This document shows, one piece after another, positions 44,527-53,992 of a DNA stretch of 64,000 nt. A program made the position numbers and the translations under genes. The stretch's first letter is position 1. Every line of letters begins with the position of its first letter. The DNA is from Novosphingobium barchaimii LL02 (lineage in GTDB: Bacteria > Pseudomonadota > Alphaproteobacteria > Sphingomonadales > Sphingomonadaceae), in NCBI RefSeq assembly GCF_001046635.1, contig NZ_KQ130460.1, positions 62,001 to 126,000 on the forward strand, given 5' to 3'. The notes beneath the pieces were generated by a model. The model made no database searches and was not told the origin of the DNA. It was given only the letters and a program-made list of their open reading frames with translations.

Positions 44527-45165
44527 ATGACGCAAGGATGCGGAGCCATTTCCAGGCGCGACGTTCTCAAGACAAGCGCGGCCGGTGCCGCCATCGCAGG
44601 ATCCCTTGGGACCGGCAGCGTCGCCATGGCGCAGGCGGAGCCTAACGCGCCGCCTACCGCCGCCGTGCGTATGAAGGTCAACGGCAAGCAGACTTCGCTG
44701 ACGCTGGACACGCGCACCACGTTGCTGGATGCCCTGCGCGAGCATCTGAAGCTGACCGGCACCAAGAAGGGTTGCGATCATGGCCAGTGCGGGGCCTGCA
44801 CCGTCATCGTCAACGGCCGACGCATCAATTCGTGCCTGACGCTGGCAGTGATGCACGAAGGCGACGAGGTGACCACGATCGAGGGCCTCGGCACCGTCGG
44901 CGACCTGCACCCGATGCAAGCCGCTTTCGTCGAGCATGACGGTTTCCAGTGCGGCTACTGCACGCCGGGCCAGATCTGCTCGGCCGTCGCGGTGCTGGAG
45001 GAAATCCGTGCGGGCATCCCTAGCCACGTCACCGAAGATATCGGCGCGGCGCCCGGCATGACCACGCTTGAAATGCGCGAACGGATGAGCGGCAATATCT
45101 GTCGCTGCGGTGCCTATTCGAACATCGCCGAAGCCATGGCCCAGGTCGCAGGGGTGAAAGCATGA
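44527..45165 (+). CDS. paoA: Periplasmic aldehyde oxidoreductase, [2Fe-2S] subunit (PaoA-like)
   Basis: A 212-residue iron-sulfur subunit of a molybdenum enzyme, exported folded by the Tat system. The signal has the twin-arginine motif SRRDVLK (residues 10-16) followed by a helix ending at AMAQ. The mature part has the plant-type cluster [17 protein letters not shown] and a second cluster domain with QCGYCTPGQ and [15 protein letters not shown]. The length and Tat signal match E. coli PaoA (YagT). The subunit passes electrons between the FAD subunit and molybdenum site. The ATG at 44527 is preceded by AAAGGAA, and its stop overlaps the start of the FAD subunit (ATGA). The set probably detoxifies aromatic or aliphatic aldehydes. 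Confidence 0.92.
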   Translation: MTQGCGAISRRDVLKTSAAGAAIAGSLGTGSVAMAQAEPNAPPTAAVRMKVNGKQTSLTLDTRTTLLDALREHLKLTGTKKGCDHGQCGACTVIVNGRRINSCLTLAVMHEGDEVTTIEGLGTVGDLHPMQAAFVEHDGFQCGYCTPGQICSAVAVLEEIRAGIPSHVTEDIGAAPGMTTLEMRERMSGNICRCGAYSNIAEAMAQVAGVKA

Positions 45166-46112
45166 GGCCCTTTACTTACGAGCGCGCCACCAGCGCGCAG
45201 GACGCCGCCGCCAAGGCCGCAGCCATGCCCGGCGCCCGTTTCATCGCCGGCGGCACCAATCTGCTCGACCTGATGAAACTGGAGATTGAAACTCCGGGCC
45301 ATCTGATCGACGTCAACGGTCTGGGCATGGACCAGATCGTGGAGACGCCGGAGGGCGGCCTGCGCATAGGCGCGCTGGTGCGAAACACCGATCTTGCCGC
45401 CGACAAGCGTGTCCGCAAGGATTACGGTGTGCTCACCCGGGCATTGGTCGCGGGTGCCTCCGGTCAGCTGCGCAACAAGGCGACGACGGCGGGCAACCTG
45501 CTGCAACGCACGCGCTGCCCTTATTTCTATGACGTCAACATGCCTTGTAACAAGCGCAAGCCCGGTTCGGGCTGCGGGGCGATCGGCGGCTTTTCCCGCC
45601 AGCTTGGCGTCATCGGCACCAGCGAGGCCTGCATCGCCACGCATCCCAGCGACATGGCGGTGGCGATGCGCGTGCTGGATGCCAGCGTCGAGACGATGCG
45701 GCCCGACGGCACCACCCGCGCCATCCCCATCGCCGAGTTTCACAAGCTGCCCGGCCAGACCCCGCAGACAGAGACCGCGCTGGAGCAGGGCGAACTGATC
45801 ATCTCGGTCGCCTTGCCAAAACCGACCGGCGGCACCCACATCTACCGCAAGGTGCGCGACCGTGCGTCCTATGCCTTCGCGCTGGTATCGGTGGCGGCGG
45901 TGATCGGCCGGGACGGGAAGGGCGCCGTCGCGCTGGGCGGTGTCGCGCCGAAACCGTGGCGGGTCCAAGAAGCCGACGCGCTGCTGCCAAAGGGCGCGCA
46001 GGCCGTCTCCGACCGCCTCTTTGCCGAGGCGACCCCGCGGGAAGACAACGCCTTCAAGATCATGCTGGCGAAGCGTACCATCGCTTCCGTCATCGCTGAG
46101 GCCAAGGGCTAA
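45162..46112 (+). CDS. paoB: Periplasmic aldehyde oxidoreductase, FAD and [4Fe-4S] subunit (PaoB-like)
   Basis: A 316-residue FAD-binding subunit. The FAD domain opens with [19 protein letters not shown] and [19 protein letters not shown], the standard molybdopterin dehydrogenase FAD block. An insertion with Cys119, Cys129, Cys138 and Cys157 (around [15 protein letters not shown] and GSGCGA) matches the extra [4Fe-4S] cluster of the PaoB type, absent from ordinary xanthine dehydrogenase FAD subunits. It has no signal of its own; the complex is probably exported together by the Tat signal on PaoA. The start overlaps paoA and the stop is 12 bases before paoC. Confidence 0.9.
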   Translation: MRPFTYERATSAQDAAAKAAAMPGARFIAGGTNLLDLMKLEIETPGHLIDVNGLGMDQIVETPEGGLRIGALVRNTDLAADKRVRKDYGVLTRALVAGASGQLRNKATTAGNLLQRTRCPYFYDVNMPCNKRKPGSGCGAIGGFSRQLGVIGTSEACIATHPSDMAVAMRVLDASVETMRPDGTTRAIPIAEFHKLPGQTPQTETALEQGELIISVALPKPTGGTHIYRKVRDRASYAFALVSVAAVIGRDGKGAVALGGVAPKPWRVQEADALLPKGAQAVSDRLFAEATPREDNAFKIMLAKRTIASVIAEAKG

Positions 46113-46124
46113 GGAACCGGACGC

Positions 46125-48320
46125 ATGAAGTTCGATACACCCGCAGGGACCAACCCGATCGACCGCATGACCGTGGTCGGCAAGCCCACGCCGCGCATCG
46201 ACGGCCCGCTCAAAGTCAGCGGCGCCGCGCCTTACGCTTATGAGCACCACGACGTTCCAGGGAAACCCGCCTACGGTTATGTGCTGGGAGCGGCGGTGGC
46301 CAAGGGCACGATCCGCTCCATCGACACTGCCCGCGCGCAGCGTGCGCCGGGCGTGTTGGCGGTGGTCACCTATCGTAACGCCGGCAAGCTGGGCAAAGGG
46401 CAGATGAACACCGCGAAGCTGCTCGCGGGGCCGGACGTCCAGCATTATCACCAGGCGGTGGCCGTAGTCGTCGCCGAGACATTCGAGCAGGCGCGCTCCG
46501 CCGCCGCCATGATCGACGTCGATTATGCGCGCACCGATGGGGCCTTCGACCTCCTCGCTGCCAAGGACGGCGCCAAGGAGCAGGGCGGCAATGATGCGCC
46601 GACTGCGGTGGGCGATTTCCAGGGCGCTTTCGCATCCTCCCCGGTGCAGCTCGACCAGAACTATACTACCCCGGACCAGAGCCACGCGATGATGGAGCCG
46701 ATGGCCACCATCGCCGCATGGGAGGGGGAGAAGCTGACTGTCTGGACATCGAACCAGATGGTGAACTGGAGCCTGAAGGATCTGGCCGCCACGCTGCAGA
46801 TGCCGGTGGAAAACGTGCGCCTGATCTCGCCCTATATCGGCGGCGGTTTCGGGGGGAAGCTGTTCCTGCGCTCGGACGCTTTGATGGCCTCGCTTGGCGC
46901 ACGGGCGGCGAAGCGCCCCGTCAAGGTGGCGTTGCAGCGCCCGCTCATGGCCAACAATGCAACCCATCGACCCTCCACGATCCAGCGCATTCGCCTTGGC
47001 TGCGGCAGGGATGGCAAGATCGCCGCGATCGGCCATGAAAGCTGGTCGGGCGATCTGGAAGGCGGCGGCCTTGAAGTGGCGGTCCAGCAGACCAAGTTGC
47101 TCTACGCCGGCGCCAACCGCATGACGGCAATGCGCCTTGCCGTACTTGACCTGCCCGAAGGCAACGCCATGCGCGCGCCGGGCGAGGCACCTGGCCTGAT
47201 GGCGCTGGAAATCGCCATGGACGAAATGGCCGAGAAGCTGGGCATGGACCCGGTCGCCTTCCGCGTGCTCAACGATACGCAGGTCGATCCCGAAAAGCCT
47301 GATCGTGCGTTCTCCCAGCGCAACCTCGTGCGCTGCCTTCAGGACGGTGCGACGCGTTTCGGCTGGAGCCGCCGCAAGGGGCCAGGCCAGGTGCGCGACG
47401 GGCGCTGGCTGGTAGGCATGGGCGTGGCGGCGGCATTCCGCAACAACCTCAACATGAAGTCGGGCGCGCGGGTGCGGCTGGACGGGCAGGGCACCGTCAC
47501 CGTCGAGACCGACATGACCGATATCGGCACCGGTACTTACACCATCATGGCGCAGACCGCGGCAGAGATGCTGGGCGTGCCGCTGGCCAAGGTGGTGGTG
47601 AAGCTGGGCGACAGTTCGTTCCCGGTTTCGGCAGGATCGGGCGGACAGTGGGGCGCGAACAGTTCCACCGCCGGGCTTTATGCCGCCTGTGTCAAACTGC
47701 GCGAAGCTATCGTTGAGAAACTGGGCTTCGGTCCCGGCGAGGCTGTGTTCGAAGGCGGGCAGGTCCATGTCGGCAACCGCTCGGCGGACATCGCCCGGGC
47801 CGCAAAGTCGGGTGAAATCGTCGCCGAGGATTCGATCGAGTTCGGCGATCTTGACAAGAAGTTCCAGCAGTCCACCTTCGGCGCGCACTTCGTCGAAGCG
47901 GCGGTCGATCGCTACACCGGCGAGGCACGGGTGCGCCGGATGCTGGCGGTCTGCGCGGCGGGCCGCATCCTCAATCCCACGGCGGCGCGCAGCCAGGTGA
48001 TCGGCGCGATGACCATGGGTGTAGGCGGCGCGCTGATGGAGGAACTGGCGGTAGACAAGCGTTTCGGCTTCTTCGTCAACCATGACCTGGCGGGCTACGA
48101 AGTGCCTGTCCACGCCGATATCCCGCACCAGGAAGTGATCTTCATCGACGAGGCGGACGACAAGGTCTCGCCGATGAAGGCTAAGGGCGTGGGCGAACTG
48201 GGCCTTTGCGGTGTCGGTGCGGCGGTCGCGAACGCGGTCTACAATGCCACCGGCGTGCGGGTGCGCGATTATCCGATCACGCTCGACAAATACCTCGACC
48301 GGCTCGGCGAAGTGGCCTGA
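46125..48320 (+). CDS. paoC: Periplasmic aldehyde oxidoreductase, molybdenum-cofactor subunit (PaoC-like)
   Basis: A 731-residue catalytic subunit that oxidises aldehydes to acids at a molybdenum centre. Domain 1 (about residues 1-140) is the aldehyde oxidase alpha-beta hammerhead, followed by the cofactor-binding domain with PYIGGGFGGKLFLRSDALMA and GNAMRAPGEAPGLMALEIAM. The active-site glutamate is Glu691 in KGVGELGLCGVGAAVANA, as in PaoC. The length matches PaoC. It follows paoB with AAGGAAC upstream. No gene for PaoD, the cofactor-inserting chaperone of E. coli, is adjacent, so that function must be encoded elsewhere. A strong terminator follows, then a LysR gene. Confidence 0.92.
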   Translation: MKFDTPAGTNPIDRMTVVGKPTPRIDGPLKVSGAAPYAYEHHDVPGKPAYGYVLGAAVAKGTIRSIDTARAQRAPGVLAVVTYRNAGKLGKGQMNTAKLLAGPDVQHYHQAVAVVVAETFEQARSAAAMIDVDYARTDGAFDLLAAKDGAKEQGGNDAPTAVGDFQGAFASSPVQLDQNYTTPDQSHAMMEPMATIAAWEGEKLTVWTSNQMVNWSLKDLAATLQMPVENVRLISPYIGGGFGGKLFLRSDALMASLGARAAKRPVKVALQRPLMANNATHRPSTIQRIRLGCGRDGKIAAIGHESWSGDLEGGGLEVAVQQTKLLYAGANRMTAMRLAVLDLPEGNAMRAPGEAPGLMALEIAMDEMAEKLGMDPVAFRVLNDTQVDPEKPDRAFSQRNLVRCLQDGATRFGWSRRKGPGQVRDGRWLVGMGVAAAFRNNLNMKSGARVRLDGQGTVTVETDMTDIGTGTYTIMAQTAAEMLGVPLAKVVVKLGDSSFPVSAGSGGQWGANSSTAGLYAACVKLREAIVEKLGFGPGEAVFEGGQVHVGNRSADIARAAKSGEIVAEDSIEFGDLDKKFQQSTFGAHFVEAAVDRYTGEARVRRMLAVCAAGRILNPTAARSQVIGAMTMGVGGALMEELAVDKRFGFFVNHDLAGYEVPVHADIPHQEVIFIDEADDKVSPMKAKGVGELGLCGVGAAVANAVYNATGVRVRDYPITLDKYLDRLGEVA

Positions 48321-48344
48321 TCGTATCTGACGCGCTAAAGAGCC

Positions 48345-48370
48345 AAGGGCCGCCATCCGGCGGCCCTTTT
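48345..48370 (+). terminator. Rho-independent terminator after paoC
   Basis: AAGGGCCGCC (48345-48354) pairs perfectly with GGCGGCCCTT (48359-48368) over an ATCC loop, followed by T residues. It lies 25 bases after the paoC stop. Confidence 0.85.
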
Positions 48371-48393
48371 CATAGTACCGGGACAATCCGCAG

Positions 48394-49302
48394 ATGCCGT
48401 TCAGGCGCGCCGACCTTGCCGACCTCAGTTACTTCCTCGCCATTGCCCGGCACCGCAATTTTCGCAAGGCAGCCACCGAACTGGGGGTAAGCGCTTCGGC
48501 GCTCAGCCATTCGCTGCGCGGGTTGGAAGAGCGGCTGAAGGTGCGGCTGGTGAACCGCACCAACCGCTCGGTCACGCTGACGGCGGCGGGTGAGGATCTG
48601 GAGCAGTCGATCCGCGATCCCTTCGCCGCGATCCACGACGCCGAGGACCGGCTCAACTTCCACCGCAATGCGCCGACCGGCCGCGTGCGTATCAACGTGC
48701 CGGACGATGCGGCGACTCAGCTTCTGGCGCCGATCCTGCCCGAATTCGTCGCGCGCTATCCCGACGTCGAACTCGACATCTGCGTCGACAACGCGATGAT
48801 CGACGTGACGCAGGAGGGCTTCGATGCCGGTATCCGTTTCGGCGGCACCGTGCCTGAGGACATGATTGCCCAGCGCCTCTCGGCCGATTTCAACTGGGTC
48901 ATCGCCGGCTCGCCCGCCTACTTCGAAAGCAGGGACGAGCCGCAGCACCCCGAGGACCTGATGCACCATCAATGCATTCGCATCCGCCTGGGCAATGCCC
49001 GCATGTACAAGTGGGAGTTCGAACGCGGCGACGAGGCCTTCGAACTCGATGTGCCTGGCGGCGTGACCGTCAACAACGGCGGCGCCAGCCGCGCGATGGC
49101 CCTGCGCGGGCTGGGCCTGATCTACATTGCGGAGGAGGGCATAGCCGACCTCGTAGCGTTGGGGCGCCTGCGCGTGGTGCTGGCGGATTGGGCCTCGCCG
49201 GGGCCGGGGTATTTCATCTACTATTCGAGTCGCAGACAGGTGCCTCGCGGCTTGCGGCTGCTGGTCGATCTCATCCGCGAATTGAGGCCACTGGGACTGT
49301 AG
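48394..49302 (+). CDS. LysR-family transcriptional regulator
   Basis: A 302-residue LysR protein. The N-terminal winged helix has LADLSYFLAIARHRNFRKAA and TELGVSASALSHSLRGLEER, then LVNRTNRSVTLTAAGE. The effector domain follows, with the LysR-type cleft regions around VPDDAATQLLAPILPEFVAR and the Gly-rich GVTVNNGGASRAMALRGLGL near residues 225-250. It is in the paoABC orientation, after the terminator, and may control that operon or another target, which the sequence does not show. The ATG at 48394 fits the family start. The next gene, fumC, starts 121 bases after its stop. Confidence 0.9.
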   Translation: MPFRRADLADLSYFLAIARHRNFRKAATELGVSASALSHSLRGLEERLKVRLVNRTNRSVTLTAAGEDLEQSIRDPFAAIHDAEDRLNFHRNAPTGRVRINVPDDAATQLLAPILPEFVARYPDVELDICVDNAMIDVTQEGFDAGIRFGGTVPEDMIAQRLSADFNWVIAGSPAYFESRDEPQHPEDLMHHQCIRIRLGNARMYKWEFERGDEAFELDVPGGVTVNNGGASRAMALRGLGLIYIAEEGIADLVALGRLRVVLADWASPGPGYFIYYSSRRQVPRGLRLLVDLIRELRPLGL

Positions 49303-49422
49303 CGCGCGGAAAGAACCGCTTGCCGGATCATTCCGACATTCATGCGATTAAGTCGCATTAGCCATGGAAATGTCCGAGCCTACAGCTATCTAGAAGGTCA
49401 GACCCTTCAGGAGGCCAGAGCC

Positions 49423-50805
49423 ATGGATACCCGCCGCGAGTCCGACAGCATCGGTGAAATTGACGTCCCCGCATCGGCGTACTGGGGCGCGCAGACGCAG
49501 CGCAGCATCGAGAATTTCCCTTTCGGCCCCTCCGAGCGGATGCCCATTGCGATCGTCCACGCCATGGCGCTGGTGAAGCAGGCGGCGGCTCGGGTGAATC
49601 GCAAGCATGGGCTGGACGCAAAGCTGGCCGATGCGATCGAGGCGGCTGCGGCCGAAGTGGTGACAGGCAAGCTTGACGACCAGTTTCCGCTGGTGATCTG
49701 GCAGACGGGCAGCGGCACGCAGACCAACATGAACCTCAACGAGGTGATCGCCGGCCGCGCCAACGAGATGCTGGCGGGGACGCGCGGCGGCAAGTCGCCT
49801 GTCCATCCCAACGATCACGTAAATATGGGACAGTCCTCCAACGACAGCTTCCCCACCGCGCTGCACGTCGCCGCGGCGCGGGCTGTCACGGACACCTTGT
49901 ACCCCGCGCTCGATACGCTGTTCGGGGTGCTCGATGCCAAGGCGAAGGCCTGGGCGGACATCGTCAAGATCGGCCGCACCCACCTGCAGGATGCAACCCC
50001 GGTAACGCTGGGTCAGGAATTTTCCGGTTACGCGCATCAGGTTTACCGCAGCCGCAAGCGTATCGAGCCTGCCGTCTCTCACGGCATGACCGCGCTGGCG
50101 CAGGGCGGCACGGCGGTAGGCACGGGCCTCAATTCCTCGCCAGGTTTCGACGAGGATTTTGCTGCTGAAATGTCGCTGCTCACCGGCCTTGCGTTTCGCC
50201 CGGCGGAGAACAAGTTCGAGGCGCTGGCCTCCAACGATCCGCTGGTGCACCTTTCCTCCACCCTGGCGACGCTGGCGGTTGCGCTGACCAAGATCGCCAA
50301 CGACATCCGCTGGCTGGGGTCCGGCCCGCGCTCAGGCCTTGGCGAACTTGATCTGCCGGCGAACGAGCCCGGTAGTTCGATCATGCCGGGCAAGGTCAAC
50401 CCGACCCAGTGCGAGATGCTGACGATGGTGTCCGCGCAGGTCATCGGCAACCATCAGGCGGCCACTATCGGCGGCCTGCAGGGCGCGTTTGAGCTGAACG
50501 TGTTCAAGCCGTTGATCGGGGCGGCGGTGATGCGTTCCATCGACCTGCTCTCGGTTGGCATGGTCAGCTTCGCGCAGCGCTGCGTCGAGGGTATCGAACC
50601 CAACCGCCCGCGTATCGCCGAACTGCTCGACCGTTCGCTGATGCTGGTGACGGCGCTCGCGCCCGAGATCGGCTATGACAACGCCGCCAAGATCGCCAAG
50701 CACGCCCATGCCAAGGGGCAGACCCTCAAGGAGGCGGCGCTGGAGTTGGGCCTTGTGGACGAGGCGACCTTCGACCGGGTGGTGCGCCCCGAAACGATGA
50801 TCTGA
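49423..50805 (+). CDS. fumC: Class II fumarate hydratase
   Basis: A 460-residue iron-free fumarase that interconverts fumarate and malate in the citric acid cycle, in the cytoplasm. The N-terminus [20 protein letters not shown] and [10 protein letters not shown] are typical. Signatures include [20 protein letters not shown], the catalytic-site region [20 protein letters not shown], and [20 protein letters not shown]. Length matches FumC. ATG 49423 has a textbook AGGAGG site, so it is preferred over the ORF extension to 49342. It stands alone between the LysR gene and the purine operon; no obvious terminator follows its stop. Confidence 0.95.
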   Translation: MDTRRESDSIGEIDVPASAYWGAQTQRSIENFPFGPSERMPIAIVHAMALVKQAAARVNRKHGLDAKLADAIEAAAAEVVTGKLDDQFPLVIWQTGSGTQTNMNLNEVIAGRANEMLAGTRGGKSPVHPNDHVNMGQSSNDSFPTALHVAAARAVTDTLYPALDTLFGVLDAKAKAWADIVKIGRTHLQDATPVTLGQEFSGYAHQVYRSRKRIEPAVSHGMTALAQGGTAVGTGLNSSPGFDEDFAAEMSLLTGLAFRPAENKFEALASNDPLVHLSSTLATLAVALTKIANDIRWLGSGPRSGLGELDLPANEPGSSIMPGKVNPTQCEMLTMVSAQVIGNHQAATIGGLQGAFELNVFKPLIGAAVMRSIDLLSVGMVSFAQRCVEGIEPNRPRIAELLDRSLMLVTALAPEIGYDNAAKIAKHAHAKGQTLKEAALELGLVDEATFDRVVRPETMI

Positions 50806-50848
50806 CGCCTTGTCCATTCTTTTGTGCGCAAGAGGTGCTCTAATTTTT

Positions 50849-50872
50849 GCAACGATCCGTTCCGATCATTGC
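50849..50872. promoter_or_regulatory. Inverted repeat upstream of the purine catabolism operon
   Basis: GCAACGATC (50849-50857) and GATCATTGC (50864-50872) pair in 8 of 9 positions around CGTTCC. It lies about 80 bases before the hpxX ATG in the 146-base gap after fumC, a good place for an operator controlling the purine operon. No recognised regulator gene is adjacent. Confidence 0.35.
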
Positions 50873-50951
50873 GTTTGATCGATAGGGGGTGAGCAGGCAG
50901 GAAAGAAGCGTTACACCGCTTTTTCCTGCCGCGCCTACCGATCGTGAGACC

Positions 50952-51128
50952 ATGGCCGAAACCCCCGCTGCGCCCACACGTGCCGCAGTCGCCCTGAGCG
51001 CTGCGGATATTGCCGCTGCCGCCGCCGCGCGCGGCCTGCCGATCCTGCCTGAGTGCGAGGCAGGCGTAGCTGCAAATCTTGCGTTGTTGGCGCGCCATGC
51101 CCGCACGATGAGGGGCCAGGCGGCATGA
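50952..51128 (+). CDS. hpxX: HpxX/AtzG-like small subunit (DUF4089)
   Basis: A 58-residue helical protein too short for many gene callers. Its core GLPILPECEAGVAANLALLA and RHA match DUF4089, the small partner of AtzE-type amidases. In Klebsiella it is HpxX, encoded with the amidase HpxY. It probably stabilises or activates that amidase. I chose ATG 50952; a GTG at 50889 would add 21 non-conserved residues. Its stop TGA overlaps the amidase ATG (ATGA), so the two are translated together. This is the first gene of the purine operon. Confidence 0.78.
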   Translation: MAETPAAPTRAAVALSAADIAAAAAARGLPILPECEAGVAANLALLARHARTMRGQAA

Positions 51129-52504
51129 TGCCCATCCGAGAAATCGCCGCTGCCGTGCGCGAAGGGCGGTTAAGTGCCCGCGTTATCGTCGAGCAGGCCC
51201 TTGCCGCGCTGGTGGAGGCGGACCGCACGCTGATCGCCGTGACCCGCATTCTTCACGACCGCGCCCGCGCCGAGGCGGATGCGGTAGACGCGATGGTCGC
51301 CGCCGGGGGAGATCTTGGACCGCTCGCGGGGGTGCCTTACGGCGTGAAGGATCTGTTCGACCTGGCCGGACTGCCCACCACTGCCGGGTCCACGCTCTAC
51401 GCAGACGCCGCGCCTGCCGCCGCCGATGCCGAGGCCGTCGTGCGCCTCAAGGCCGCTGGCGCGATCGTGGTGGCGACGCTGAACATGGACGAATTTGCCT
51501 ACGGCTTCGCGACTATCAATGCCGCTTACGGCACCACCCGCAATCCCCACGATCCCGCCCGCCTTGCCGGTGGTTCCTCAGGCGGATCGGCGGCGGTGGT
51601 CGCCGCGGGGCTACTGCCTTTCTCGCTCGGGTCCGATACCAACGGTTCGGTGCGCGTGCCCGCCAGCCTGACCGGCATCTACGGCCTCAAGCCCACCAAC
51701 GGCGACCTGCCGCTGGGCGGCGTATTCCCGTTTGCCAAGAGTTTCGACGATGTCGGCCCCTTCGCCCGTTCGGTGGAGGACATGGCGCTGGTCTGGAACG
51801 TGCTGACCGGCCGAAGTGCCGGAACGCCGGACCGCGCGATGCGGGTCGCCCGCCTCGGCGGCCGCTTCCGGGACAACGCCGACCCCGATCAGCTTGCCGT
51901 CATCGATGCCATCGCGCCCGATGCTCCGCTGATCGAACTCCCTGAAATCGCCCGTGCGCGCTCGGCCGCGTTCCTCATCACCGCTTACGAGGGCGGAGCG
52001 CTCCACCGCGAGGCGCTGGCCGAAGACGCCATGGCCTTCGACCCGCAGGTGCGCGACCGGCTTCTTGCGGGCGCATTGCTGCCCGATGCTCTCTATGCAG
52101 AGGCCCAGGCCTTCCGCACCGCCTACCGAGCCCGGATCGAAGCACTGGTTGCGGATTATGACGTGCTGCTGGCTCCCGCGACGCCCACCACCGCGCCGCT
52201 GGTGGAAGACCCGCGCATCCTGATCGACGGCGCGCTCAGCCCGGCGCGCGCGGATCTTGGCATTCATACCCAGCCGATCAGCTTCACCGGATTGCCGTCG
52301 CTGGCGGTTCCGCTCTACCGTCCGGGCAAGTTGCCCATCGGCCTCCAGCTGATCGGCGGGCCGGGGCGCGAGGTGGACCTTTTTGCCTTCGCCGCCGGAC
52401 TGGAGGAGCGGGGCGTTACAGGTTTCAGCGCCCCGCCGATGGACATACAAGGCGTCGTCATTCCCGCGCAGGCATCAGCAGGGTCCGCGTGTTCGCGGGG
52501 ATGA
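51125..52504 (+). CDS. hpxY: AtzE/HpxY-type amidase (probable oxalurate hydrolysis)
   Basis: A 459-residue amidase-signature enzyme. The catalytic Lys lies in GVPYGVKDLFDLAG (near residue 78), the cis-Ser and nucleophile Ser in LAGGSSGGSAAVVAAG, and the family block LGSDTNGSVRVPASLTGIYG follows. In Klebsiella the HpxX/HpxY pair is thought to process oxalurate on the way to oxamate; that assignment is inferred from the cluster, not from residues. The start is the first of two ATGs, at 51125, overlapping hpxX. The last 20 or so residues are encoded by a palindromic repeat (52456-52506), so the natural C-terminus may have been altered or extended by it. Confidence 0.85.
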   Translation: MMPIREIAAAVREGRLSARVIVEQALAALVEADRTLIAVTRILHDRARAEADAVDAMVAAGGDLGPLAGVPYGVKDLFDLAGLPTTAGSTLYADAAPAAADAEAVVRLKAAGAIVVATLNMDEFAYGFATINAAYGTTRNPHDPARLAGGSSGGSAAVVAAGLLPFSLGSDTNGSVRVPASLTGIYGLKPTNGDLPLGGVFPFAKSFDDVGPFARSVEDMALVWNVLTGRSAGTPDRAMRVARLGGRFRDNADPDQLAVIDAIAPDAPLIELPEIARARSAAFLITAYEGGALHREALAEDAMAFDPQVRDRLLAGALLPDALYAEAQAFRTAYRARIEALVADYDVLLAPATPTTAPLVEDPRILIDGALSPARADLGIHTQPISFTGLPSLAVPLYRPGKLPIGLQLIGGPGREVDLFAFAAGLEERGVTGFSAPPMDIQGVVIPAQASAGSACSRG

Positions 52505-52506
52505 CG
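52456..52506. repeat. Palindrome of the CGTCATTCCCG family overlapping the hpxY end
   Basis: CGTCATTCCCGCG (52456-52468) pairs with CGCGGGGATGACG (52494-52506) with one wobble pair. The hpxY stop TGA (52502-52504) lies inside the right arm. A shorter relative is at 39329-39358. This is a common type of extragenic palindrome in proteobacteria. Confidence 0.6.
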
Positions 52507-52624
52507 AAGGAAAGACGGCAATCGCGCTTCGGCCCGGACAAGGCGAACGTGAACAAATATCGAAGCTGCGGGGGCGGCAGGTTTCAGGCATTTTCACCGC
52601 TCAGCGCGGTGTTGGGGGCATAGC

Positions 52625-53992
52625 GTGACGCAGACACAGACCATGATGGATACCCCCAAGGCCGCGCCTTCGGGCAAGCTGGACCGCTATTTTTCGCTCA
52701 CTGCGCGCGGCACCAATGCGCGTACCGAGGTACTGGCGGGGATGACCACCTTCCTGACCATGGCCTACATCGTGCTGGTCAACCCGGCGATCCTGGGCAG
52801 CGCCGGGATGCCGGTCGCTTCAGTGGCGGCGGCGACCTGTTTCGCGGCGGCCTTCGCCTCGATCCTGATGGGCTTCGTCGCCAATGTGCCGCTGGCGCTG
52901 GCGCCGGGCATGGGCCTGAATGCCTACTTCAGCTTCACCGTCGTCCAGCAGATGGGCGTGCCCTGGCCGGTGGCGCTGGGCTGCGTGTTTCTTTCGGGCA
53001 TCGCCTTCCTGGTGCTGACCCTGACCGGCGTGCGCCAACTCATCGTCTCGGCCATTCCGCAGTACCTCTTCGCAGCGGTGGCGGGTGGTATCGGCCTGTT
53101 CATCGGCTTTATCGGCCTCAAAGGCGCGGGCATCGTGGTCGCCAATCCGGCGACGTTCGTGGCGCTGGGGGACCTGAAAAGTCCCGGCGCGGCTCTGGCG
53201 CTGTTCGGCCTCGTCGTGATCGGCGCGCTGAGCGTGTGGAACGTGCGCGGGGCGATGCTGGTCGGCATCGTCGCCACGACGCTGGTCGGCTGGCTGGCGG
53301 GCATGGTCACCGTCAGCCCGGAACCCTATTCGCTAGCCGCGCTGACGGGAACGGCCTTCCAGCTGGATCTGGGCGGCGTGTTCGGCCTTTCCGGTAAGCA
53401 GGGGCTGGGCCTTCTTGAAATCCTCTTCGTGTTCCTTTTCGTCGACCTGTTCGACAATATCGGAACCCTCGTCGCAGTGACCAAGCGGGCCGGGTTGATG
53501 GACGCCCAGGGCCGCATCCCGCGCCTCAACCGCATCCTCATCACCGATGCCGCCGCCACCATCGTCGGTTCGATGGCGGGCACTAGCACCGTGACCTCCT
53601 ATGTGGAGAGCGCGGCGGGCGTGCAGGCGGGCGGGCGCACCGGCCTTACCGCTATCGTCACCGGGCTGCTGTTTCTGGCGACGATGTTCGTCGCGCCTTA
53701 TGCGCAGGTGATCCCGCTGGCGGCGACCGCGCCCGCGCTCATCATCGTCGGCGGACTGATGCTGCTGCCGCTGACCGAAGTGGAATGGGAGGACCCGCTT
53801 TCGGCGATCCCGGCGTTCCTGACCGTGGCGATGATCCCGCTGACGTTCTCGATCGCCAATGGCCTGGCCTTCGGCATCACCGCCCATGCCATCCTCAAGA
53901 TCGTGCGCGGCACGATCCGCAAGAGCGACGGTTTCCTGCTGGTTCTGGCTTTGCTGTTCGTCGCCCGCTTCGTCTGGATGGGAGCCGCCTGA
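52625..53992 (+). CDS. NCS2-family purine permease (AzgA/PbuG-type)
   Basis: A 455-residue inner-membrane transporter with about twelve to fourteen helices. The opening LDRYFSLTARGTNARTEVLA and GMTTFLTMAYIVLVNPAIL are the AzgA-branch hallmark, with the substrate-site regions ALAPGMGLNAYFSF and GTSTVTSYVESAAGVQAGGR. AzgA-type proteins carry adenine, guanine or hypoxanthine with protons. The start is GTG 52625. It overlaps the next gene by one base (TGATG), a nucleosidase that would release the bases it imports. The 120-base gap before it contains part of a palindrome and could hold an internal promoter, but none is clear. Confidence 0.87.
   Translation: MTQTQTMMDTPKAAPSGKLDRYFSLTARGTNARTEVLAGMTTFLTMAYIVLVNPAILGSAGMPVASVAAATCFAAAFASILMGFVANVPLALAPGMGLNAYFSFTVVQQMGVPWPVALGCVFLSGIAFLVLTLTGVRQLIVSAIPQYLFAAVAGGIGLFIGFIGLKGAGIVVANPATFVALGDLKSPGAALALFGLVVIGALSVWNVRGAMLVGIVATTLVGWLAGMVTVSPEPYSLAALTGTAFQLDLGGVFGLSGKQGLGLLEILFVFLFVDLFDNIGTLVAVTKRAGLMDAQGRIPRLNRILITDAAATIVGSMAGTSTVTSYVESAAGVQAGGRTGLTAIVTGLLFLATMFVAPYAQVIPLAATAPALIIVGGLMLLPLTEVEWEDPLSAIPAFLTVAMIPLTFSIANGLAFGITAHAILKIVRGTIRKSDGFLLVLALLFVARFVWMGAA

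Noticed and set aside
44358-44645. 95-residue plus-strand frame overlapping the paoA start
   Set aside because: It overlaps the Tat signal of paoA in another frame and has no family similarity.
45114-48386. 1090-residue open frame on the minus strand opposite paoB and paoC
   Set aside because: It mirrors the third-position GC pattern of the two real genes and has His/Arg/Gly-rich composition with no family motif. The plus-strand genes have all catalytic residues.
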